In this document: positions 41,816-49,500 of the stretch, piece after piece
How the letters are laid out: each line of letters opens with the position of its first letter
Position numbering within the stretch: the stretch's first letter is position 1
DNA from: Selenomonadaceae bacterium
GTDB taxonomy: Bacteria > Bacillota > Negativicutes > Selenomonadales > Selenomonadaceae
Assembly (NCBI GenBank): GCA_017515635.1
Contig: JAFWFO010000052.1
Span: 1 to 64,000 of the forward strand
DNA length: 64,000 nt
Reading direction: 5' to 3'
Translations under genes and position numbers: made by a program
The notes under the pieces: generated by a model
The model's database searches: none
Seen by the model: the letters and a program-made list of their open reading frames with translations, nothing else
Told to the model about the DNA's origin: nothing

Positions 41816-42638
41816 CAAGTTTTCGCGCAACGTGTTGTTGACGCCGTTTCTGATTTGGGCGGGATTGTTTATCTTTATCCCGCTGATTTTTATTGTCTGG
41901 TACGGCGTGACGGACAAAACCGGAACTTTTTCGGCGACGAATCTTGCAATGATTTTTGAGCACGGATTTTGGGACGCGCTTGTCTTGTCGGTTGAGCTTG
42001 CGTTAATCAGCACGATAATTTGTCTGTTGCTGGCCTATCCGCTGTGCCTGATTTTGACCGAACGTCAGCGCGATAACACGACGATAATTTCACTGCTGTT
42101 TATTTTGCCGCTGTGGATGAATTCGCTTTTGTCGACGATGGCTTGGCAAACGATTCTTGAAGGCAACGGCATAATCAATCAGCTGTTGCGGCTCATCAAT
42201 CTGCCGACGTTGCAAATGATTAACACGCCCGGCGCAATCGTTTTGGGCATGGTCTACAACTTTTTGCCGTACATGGTTTTGCCGCTGTTTATTTCGCTGT
42301 CGAAGATTGACAAAAGCATTTTGGAGGCCGCGCAGGATTTGGGAGCGAACTCGTGGCAGAAATTTTCCCGCGTCATTTTGCCGTTGACGTTGCCCGGCGC
42401 AGTCAGCGGAATTACGATGGTTTTTATTCCCGCGTTGACGACGTTTGTTATCAGCGCGTTGCTCGGCGGCGGAAAACTTCTGCTTATCGGCAACATAATC
42501 GAACAGGAATTTACTTTCCAATACGATTGGCATTTGGGTTGTGCGTTGTCGGTTATCCTGATGATTTTTATCGTGTTGAACATGCTTTTGACAATGGCGT
42601 TTGAACCGACGACTAAGGAAGAAGGTGACGCCGCATGA
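41805..42638 (+). CDS. potB: spermidine/putrescine ABC transporter permease PotB
   Basis: A 277-residue permease with six transmembrane segments and the EAA loop (LEAAQDLGANSWQKFSRVILPLTLPG) that contacts PotA. ATG at 41805 follows GAGGAGG and overlaps the potA end. Its stop overlaps the potC start (ATGA), so the three genes are translationally coupled. Confidence 0.94.
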   Translation: MMFNKFSRNVLLTPFLIWAGLFIFIPLIFIVWYGVTDKTGTFSATNLAMIFEHGFWDALVLSVELALISTIICLLLAYPLCLILTERQRDNTTIISLLFILPLWMNSLLSTMAWQTILEGNGIINQLLRLINLPTLQMINTPGAIVLGMVYNFLPYMVLPLFISLSKIDKSILEAAQDLGANSWQKFSRVILPLTLPGAVSGITMVFIPALTTFVISALLGGGKLLLIGNIIEQEFTFQYDWHLGCALSVILMIFIVLNMLLTMAFEPTTKEEGDAA

Positions 42639-43417
42639 ATTACATCAAAAAAATTTATCTCGCGGTGATTTTCCTGTTCCTGTACGCGCCGATTGGTGTT
42701 TTAATCGCGCAGTCTTTCAACGCAAGCCGTTATCGCGGGCACTGGACGGGCGTAACGCTCGATTGGTACACTAAACTTTTCAACGACGACAGAATTATCA
42801 ATGCGATGACCAATACGTTGACAATCGGAATTTTATCGGCGGGCATTGCGACAATTTTGGGCTTGATAACGTGCGTGGCAATGAAAGAACTTTCGCGCAA
42901 GTGGCGGGCAACTTTCCTGAGCGTGACGAACATTCCGATTTTGAACGCGGACATTGTCACGGGCATTTCGTTAATGCTTTTGTTCATGGGCTTGGGCTTG
43001 CGGCTCGGCTACGCGTCGATTCTTTTGGCGCATATCGTTTTCAACGTGCCTTACGTGATTTTGTGTATCATGCCGCAGTTAATGGCACTCGACAAAAGTT
43101 TTTACGAAGCGGCTTTGGATTTGGGCGCGTCCCCGTTCAAAGCGTTTAAAGATGTCGTCTTGCCGGAATTGCGCCCGAGTATTTTCGCGGGCTTTTTGTT
43201 GGCGTTCACGATGTCGGCGGACGATTTCATAATCACGCACTTCACCAAAGGCGCGGGCGTCGACACGTTGACCACGGCAATTTACGCGGAACTGAAAATC
43301 GGTATTCATCCCGAAATGTATGCGCTTTCGACGCTGGTATTTTTCTTCGTTTTGATTTTCGTTATGCTGTTTGCGATAAACCGTCGCAAGCTCAAACACC
43401 GTGACGACGTTTTCTGA
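42635..43417 (+). CDS. potC: spermidine/putrescine ABC transporter permease PotC
   Basis: A 260-residue permease with six transmembrane segments and the EAA loop (YEAALDLGASPFKAFKDVVLPELRP). It is the last gene of the unit; the substrate-binding gene potD, normally next, is missing. A ~73-bp repeat follows, and directly after it lies a diverged second copy of the last 21 codons of potC. Confidence 0.94.
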   Translation: MNYIKKIYLAVIFLFLYAPIGVLIAQSFNASRYRGHWTGVTLDWYTKLFNDDRIINAMTNTLTIGILSAGIATILGLITCVAMKELSRKWRATFLSVTNIPILNADIVTGISLMLLFMGLGLRLGYASILLAHIVFNVPYVILCIMPQLMALDKSFYEAALDLGASPFKAFKDVVLPELRPSIFAGFLLAFTMSADDFIITHFTKGAGVDTLTTAIYAELKIGIHPEMYALSTLVFFFVLIFVMLFAINRRKLKHRDDVF

Positions 43418-43426
43418 GTTGCTTGA

Positions 43427-43500
43427 TTCGCGGCGATAACGTTTAAATTATTGTAACGTCGCGGCGCGAAAACTGTTTGGTTACTTTTTAAAAGTAACTG
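43427..43500 (+). repeat. CGCGGCG/hairpin element, copy 3
   Basis: Starts TTCGCGGCGATAACGT, contains a second CGTCGCGGCG and CTGTTTG, and ends with GTTACTTTT-T-AAAAGTAAC plus TG. It is the best match to the copy at 19881. The right end touches the potC remnant at 43501 without a gap. Confidence 0.9.
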
Positions 43501-43566
43501 CTGATTTTTGTTATGCTGTTTGCAATTAACCGCAGGAAACTTAAACATAAAGATGACGTTTTCTAA
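43501..43566 (+). pseudogene. remnant of a second potC (last 21 codons and stop)
   Basis: The reading L-I-F-V-M-L-F-A-I-N-R-R-K-L-K-H-K-D-D-V-F-stop matches the real PotC end (43352-43417) in 20 of 21 residues, while about 15 of 66 bases differ, nearly all silent. That pattern means the second copy evolved as a working gene before it was lost, so the locus once held a diverged second pot permease gene. Confidence 0.9.
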
Positions 43567-43578
43567 ATTATGCTAAGG

Positions 43579-43607
43579 TTGACAGGACGCAAACCGTTAA
43601 TTATCAT
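43579..43607 (+). promoter_or_regulatory. promoter of aspS
   Basis: TTGACA (43579-43584), 17-nt spacer and TATCAT (43602-43607), about 28 nt before the start codon. No T-box structure is seen. Confidence 0.75.
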
Positions 43608-43634
43608 TGACGGACGCAAAGGGAGGTAATTTAT

Positions 43635-45425
43635 TTGGAAACTTTAACAGGCATGGAACGCACGCATAATTGCGGCGAACTTCGTAAATCTGATGTCGGC
43701 GCGCAGGTTCAACTTGCGGGCTGGGTTTCTCGTCGTCGCGACCACGGCGGATTGATTTTCGTCGACATGCGCGATCGCAGCGGATTGGTGCAAATTGTCT
43801 TCGACGGCTCGACGGACGGGCTTGACTTCACAAAAGCCGAAACTCTCCGCAATGAATTCGTTATCGGCGTTCGCGGCAAAGTTCGTGCGCGTTCGGAAGA
43901 TACGGTCAATCCGAAAATGGACACGGGCGAAATTGAAATTCTCGTCGAAGAATTGCGCATCCTCAACAAGGCAAAAACTCCGCCGTTTTACATTCAAGAC
44001 GGCGTCGACGTGGACGAAATGGTCAGATTGCGTTATCGCTATCTCGACTTGCGCCGCCCCGAAATGCAACAGAATATTATTTTGCGTCACCGCGTTGCAA
44101 AAATCATGCGCGACTATCTCGACGAAAACGGATTTTTGGAAATTGAAACGCCGATGCTTTGTCGTTCGACGCCGGAAGGTGCACGCGACTTTTTGGTTCC
44201 CAGCCGCGTTAATCCGGGACAATTTTACGCACTTCCGCAGTCTCCGCAGATTTTCAAGCAACTTTTGATGGTCTCCGGCTTTGAAAAATATTTCCAGATC
44301 GTTCGTTGTTTCCGCGATGAAGATTTGCGCGCCGACCGTCAGCCCGAATTCACGCAACTCGATATTGAAACGTCATTCCTCAATCAAAACGACATTTTGA
44401 CGCTTATGGAATGTCTCGTTAAGAAAATTTTTGAAACGACGCTTGACGTGAAAGTTGAAACGCCGTTTCAGCGCATGAGCTGGGACGAAGCAATGACGCG
44501 TTTCGGCTCCGACAAGCCCGATTTGCGTTTCGGCATGGAACTGCAGGATATCTCCGAATTCGTCAAAGGCTCGGACTTCAAAGTCTTCAACAGTGTCCTT
44601 GAAAACGGCGGACAAGTCAAAGTTATTCGCGTCGACGATTATGCCGACATTCCCCGCCGCGAACTCGACAATCTCGTCGAATACGTCAAGATTTACGGCG
44701 CGAAAGGTCTTGCGTGGATTCAGTACAGCAAAGACGGCATAAAATCTCCGTTCAAGAAATTTTACAGCGAAGAAACTTTTGAGCAGATTAAACAGGCGAC
44801 GGGCTGCAAGACGGGCGATTTGCTTTTGGTCGTCGGCGATAAAGCTTCCGTTGTCGCGCAGGCTCTCGGCGAATTGCGTTTGGAAATGGCGCGCCGCAGA
44901 AATTTGATTGACCCCGAAAAACTTTGTTTCTTGTGGATTGTCGATTTCCCGATGTTTGAATACGTCGAAGAAGACAAGCGTTACAAGGCAATGCATCACC
45001 CGTTCACCGCGCCGCGTGAAGAGGACGTGGAATTTTTGTTGACTGCGCCCGAAAAAGTCAAGGCGAACGCTTACGACATTGTTTTGAACGGCGTGGAAGT
45101 CGGCGGCGGCAGCTTGAGAATTTACCGCAGTGACTTGCAGGAAAAAGTTTTCGAGGCTATCGGCTTGACGCACGAAGAAGCGCACGCGAAATTCGGATTT
45201 TTGATGGACGCGTTCGAATACGGCACGCCCCCGCACGGCGGAATTGCTTTCGGGCTTGACCGTCTGATTATGTTGATGGCGAAACGCAAATCGATTCGCG
45301 ACGTGATTGCTTTCCCGAAAACGCAAAGCGCGATTGACCCGATGAGCCATGCGCCCAGCGAAGTTGACGAAAAACAACTGCGCGAATTGTCAATCAAGAC
45401 TGCCGTCAAGAAAAAGTCGTTTTAA
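43635..45425 (+). CDS. aspS: aspartyl-tRNA synthetase
   Basis: A 596-residue bacterial-type class II synthetase: N-terminal OB-fold anticodon domain (QLAGWVSRRRDHGGLIFVDMRDRSG), motif 2 (FRDEDLRADRQPEFTQLD), the large GAD insertion domain and motif 3 (GIAFGLDRLIMLM). It may be discriminating or not (Asp only or Asp/Asn). TTG at 43635 lies 7 nt after GGGAGGT. Confidence 0.96.
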   Translation: METLTGMERTHNCGELRKSDVGAQVQLAGWVSRRRDHGGLIFVDMRDRSGLVQIVFDGSTDGLDFTKAETLRNEFVIGVRGKVRARSEDTVNPKMDTGEIEILVEELRILNKAKTPPFYIQDGVDVDEMVRLRYRYLDLRRPEMQQNIILRHRVAKIMRDYLDENGFLEIETPMLCRSTPEGARDFLVPSRVNPGQFYALPQSPQIFKQLLMVSGFEKYFQIVRCFRDEDLRADRQPEFTQLDIETSFLNQNDILTLMECLVKKIFETTLDVKVETPFQRMSWDEAMTRFGSDKPDLRFGMELQDISEFVKGSDFKVFNSVLENGGQVKVIRVDDYADIPRRELDNLVEYVKIYGAKGLAWIQYSKDGIKSPFKKFYSEETFEQIKQATGCKTGDLLLVVGDKASVVAQALGELRLEMARRRNLIDPEKLCFLWIVDFPMFEYVEEDKRYKAMHHPFTAPREEDVEFLLTAPEKVKANAYDIVLNGVEVGGGSLRIYRSDLQEKVFEAIGLTHEEAHAKFGFLMDAFEYGTPPHGGIAFGLDRLIMLMAKRKSIRDVIAFPKTQSAIDPMSHAPSEVDEKQLRELSIKTAVKKKSF

Positions 45426-45523
45426 AAGCGACGGAACAATTTGGTGCGCCGTTTCGTTTCTCGGCGTCGACGCCAAATCAAATCGGATTCAACGTTCACA
45501 TTGATGTTACATGAAAAAAATTA

Positions 45524-45551
45524 TCCCCGCTCAATCGAGTGGGGATTTTTT
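45524..45551. terminator. bidirectional terminator between aspS and the minus-strand gene
   Basis: TCCCCGCTC pairs with GAGTGGGGA (one G-U), with seven A before and six T after, so it works on both strands. Confidence 0.88.
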
Positions 45552-45566
45552 GTTCGGGCGTTCGAT

Positions 45567-45959
45567 TCACAAGTCGTAACGTTCAAGTTCTTCGACTTTG
45601 ACATTGGCGGCTTTAATTTTGAGTTGCCAATAAATGTCGTTGCAATCCGGATTGTAACCGGCTTCGATGGAGAAAAATACTAAATTTCCATCCTCGTCAA
45701 GTTCGCCCTCCAGAATTTCACTGTCGAGTTCATCAGATAAAATTTTGTTGGAAATATTATCGTCGTATTCAAAAAGAGAAACTCCCTCGAAAATTAATCG
45801 AATCAATCCGTTTGAAGGTTCGGATTCTTTGTGCCAAGGCTGCCACCAAAAGCAGAAATCAATCGTCAGCGTGAGTGTTTTATTGGCGGCGTCGTATTCG
45901 ATTTTTTCAATGTTGCTGTCGTGAAAGTAATATTTTTCTCTGAGTTCCGGAAGAGTCAT
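45567..45959 (-). CDS. hypothetical protein, possibly immunity-like
   Basis: A 130-residue acidic protein (MTLPELREKYYFHDSNIEKIEYD ... VEELERYDL) of mostly beta-strand character. The opening H-D-S-x-I-x-x-I-x-Y pattern is like that of several small immunity or DUF families, but I cannot name one. Its ATG follows the stop of an upstream reading frame (TAG at 45960-45962) without any spacer, the coupling often seen for toxin-immunity or similar pairs. Confidence 0.7.
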   Translation of the reverse strand: MTLPELREKYYFHDSNIEKIEYDAANKTLTLTIDFCFWWQPWHKESEPSNGLIRLIFEGVSLFEYDDNISNKILSDELDSEILEGELDEDGNLVFFSIEAGYNPDCNDIYWQLKIKAANVKVEELERYDL

Positions 45960-46075
45960 CTAATCATTGCCCTCTTTTTCGGGAATAATGTTCGCAGGGT
46001 CGTAAAAAATAACGGGTATGCCGCTTTCGATGTACTTGTCAAAGAAATTTCTAAAAATCGGGCGTGATAACACCG
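45960..46075 (-). pseudogene. 3' remnant in a second frame, upstream of the hypothetical gene
   Basis: The frame reads ...RPIFRNFFDKYIESGIPVIF, then YDPANIIPEKEGND and stop. It has gene-like composition but no start of its own. It continues in the -1/+1 frame where the DUF4417 frame stops at 46051. Either one gene with a frameshift, or the tail of another gene fused by deletion. I do not recognise its family. Confidence 0.5.
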
Positions 46076-46332
46076 TCGCAACGCCTGAATTTCTTCAAAG
46101 CGGCTTGAGGATGATTCCAAACGCTTTCAAATTTGTAATCGTCCATGTAGAAATGCACAAAGCCCGAATAACGAGAATTTTTTTGTATGTCGGTGTAGTA
46201 AATTAAACTCGTCGGGACGGCTTTAGCGGTGCAAGGACACACGGGAATATCGAACCCCCAACAAAATTTCGCACCTTCAACCATAAAAGCCTTGTAAATG
46301 TTGCGGAACTGTTCCATTGCGTAATTATTCAT
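46051..46332 (-). pseudogene. DUF4417 protein, truncated after 93 residues
   Basis: The N-terminal part of a DUF4417 protein is clear: EGAKFCWGFDIPVCPC, VHFYMDDYKFESVWNHP, CDGVITPDF. Family members go on for at least 100 more residues after the TPDF motif; here a stop follows at once. DUF4417 genes are common in phage and accessory DNA. The ATG at 46332 follows AGGAGGG. A frameshift or internal deletion is likely. Confidence 0.75.
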
Positions 46333-46503
46333 CAAAAAATCCCTCCTGTGCAATTTTACGAAAAATAAATCGTCTTGTTAATCAAACAATTTGCAAGATG
46401 CTTACGAAAAATTTTTTCTCGTCAAAACATTTGGCGGGGATTTTTTTGTAAATCTGCGCGGCTTGTGGTAAATTATCGGCAAAAACTTTCGGAGGTGAAC
46501 GCA

Positions 46504-49500
46504 TTGACGATTGATGAACTGCTGAAAGATTATCGCGAAGTCTTTGCACTGTCCGACGTGGAAAAAGGCGAACACTTCGAGCGGCTCATGAAAAATTTTC
46601 TGCTGACTTATCCCGTGTGGCGCGGAAAAATTTCCGACGTGTGGCGTTGGAAAGATTTTCCGTTCCGTGACGAACTCGGCGGCAAAGATTTGGGCATTGA
46701 CCTCGTTGCGAAAACTTTTGACGAAAAATTTTGGGCTGTGCAATGCAAATTTTATGCCGAATCAACGACCGTAGCGAAACCCGCAGTCGATTCGTTTTTC
46801 TCGAACGCAACAAGGACTTTCGACGGCGACAAAACATTTTCCGAATTCGTTTGGATTTGCACGACCGACCGTTATACCGACAACGCCCGCGAAATGTTCA
46901 AAAATCGCACGCCCGCAGTAAAAATTGTCGACATGGAAACTTTGCGGCGCGCTCAAGTCAACTGGACGCTCCTCAACAACGGTTTTGTTCGCGAAGAGGC
47001 AATCAACGTTCGCAAATTGCGCGATTATCAACTTACCGCCGTCGAAAAAGCCCGTGAACATTTCGCAACGAACGATCGCGGACAATTAATCATGGCGTGC
47101 GGCACCGGAAAAACTTTCACGTCGCTCAAAATCGCCGAAACTCTCGCGCCCGACGGAAAAATTTTGTTCCTCGTGCCGTCAATCTCGCTTTTGCGTCAAA
47201 CTCTCGAAGAATGGGCTAGTTTTTCCGACAAACCCATTGATGCCGTCTGTGTTTGTTCGGATTCGACCGCCGCAAAACTCGATGACGAAATCGTTGACGT
47301 GAATTTACCGCTACCCGCAATGACCGACGACAAAAAAATTGCCGACGCGCTCAAAACTTTTCACGGCGACGGCTTGACGGTGATTTTTTCGACGTATCAA
47401 TCAATCGAAGTCGTTCAAAGGCTCAATTTGACTTTCGACTTGGTTATTTGCGACGAAGCTCACCGCACCGCAAGCAAAAAGCTCAGTCACTTCACCAAAG
47501 TTCACGACGAAAAAAATATTCACGCCAAACGACGCCTCTACATGACTGCAACGCCAAAACTTGCGAAAACAAACGTCACCGGCAACACCGACGACGAAGA
47601 AAAACTTTCCGAATGGACAATGAACAACGAAACGACTTTCGGCAAGGAATTTCACCGAATAAGTTTCCGCGAAGCAATTTTCGATTGCGATTGTCTGTCC
47701 GATTACAAAGTCTTCGTGCTCACCGTCAACGAAAATTATTTGACGCCCTCGCTCAAAAAAGTTATCAACGACGTGAAGTCAACGCTCAAAACCGACGACG
47801 CATTGAAATTAATCGGCTCGTTGCTCGCGTTGTCGAAACATATGGACGAAAATTCTGCGCGGCTCGTAAAAGACGACGAAAATCGTTTCATGCACACCGC
47901 AGTTGCCTTTTGTAACTCGATTAAGAACGCCGAACAACTTTCAAAGAATTTTTCGGTCGTTCAGGAAAAATTTTTCGCCGATTTGCCCGCCGCCGACAAA
48001 AATTCTTTCGTAACCGTTCACGCAGACCACGTTGCAGGCACAATGTCCGCCGCCGAACGCGCTCCGAAACTTCGCAGGCTCAAAACCGCCTCGCTTGAAG
48101 GAAATCTCTGCAATATTTTATGCAACGTCCGCTGTTTGTCCGAAGGCGTCGACGTGCCCGCGCTTGATGCCGTGATTTTTTTGTCGTCGAAGAAATCCAA
48201 AGTCGAAATCGTTCAAGCCGTCGGTCGCGTCATGCGTAAAGCTCCGCATAAAAAATTCGGTTACATAATTATTCCCGTCGTCGTGCCGCTCAACAAGTCG
48301 CCCGAAGAAGCTTTGCGCAACAGCAAGGACTTCGACATTGTTTGGGAAGTCGTCAACGCCCTGCGCGCTCATGATGACGCGATGAACATTGAGATTGAAC
48401 GAATTCGCAACAAACTTGCCGGCGAAACGCCCGATAACAATCCCGGCGAAACAATTATTGTCGACGGCGGCGGACGCGGGCAACTTTTCCTCGAAGACCT
48501 TTTGAAGTGGGATGACCTCAAAAATACAATTTATGCCCGCATGGTTGAGCACGTCGGCAATAAATTGTACTGGATTCAGTGGGCGCACAAAGTTTCCGAG
48601 ATTGTCGAACGTCACAAAGTCCGAATCACCGAATTAATCGGCGTCGAGGGCGAACACAAACGCGCTTTTAACGAATTCATTGACGGCTTGCGAAAAAATT
48701 TAAATCCGTCCGTCTCACGCGCCGAAGCAGTCGACATGTTGGCTCAACATCTCGTCACGCGTCCCGTTTTCGAGGCTCTGTTTGAAAATTATTCGTTCGC
48801 GAAGAGCAATCCCGTCAGTCAATCCATGCAGAAAATTCTTGACGCGCTTGAAGGCGACGGAATGATTAAAGACCGCGAATTTTTTGAGCGACTTTATAAA
48901 CATGTTCGCGAAAGTTGCAAAAACATGGGCGACGCCGCAAGTCGTCAACAAATCGTCAACAGACTTTACGAAAACTTTTTCAAGTTCGCGCTCGAAAAAA
49001 CTGCAGACAAACTCGGCATTGTTTACACGCCCGTCGAAGTCGTCGATTTTATTTTGCGCTCCGTTGACGCCGTCTTGAATAAATATTTCAAGCGCAGTCT
49101 CACCGATGAAGGCGTTCACATTATCGATCCGTTCACGGGCACCGGCACTTTCATTACGCGATTGATTCAAAGCGGTTTGATTCGCAAGAAAGATTTATTC
49201 AACAAATATCTGAACGAACTGCACGCCAACGAAATTGTCCTGCTTGCCTACTACATTGCCGCGATTAACATCGAAAACGCTTATCACGCCGCACTTGACG
49301 CCGAAGGTTACGCGCCTTTCGAGGGAATTTGTTTCACCGACACTTTTCAGCTTTACGAACGCGAACAACTCCTGCCGATTGAAAGTTTCCTGCATGAAAA
49401 TTCCGCTCGCGTCAACGAACAGAAGAACGCCCGCATTAAAGTTATCGTCGGCAACCCGCCGTACTCTGTCGGGCAAAAATCTGCCAACGACAACAATCAA

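Noticed and set aside
43567..43634. T-box or other riboswitch before aspS, hisS or metG
   Set aside because: The leaders are too short or are filled by repeats; no T-box specifier stem, TGGNACC bulge or known riboswitch core was found by eye.
46375..46503. Upstream start for the restriction enzyme
   Set aside because: The extension covers a likely promoter region and the GGAGGTGA ribosome site at 46491-46498; the TTG at 46504 fits the spacing.
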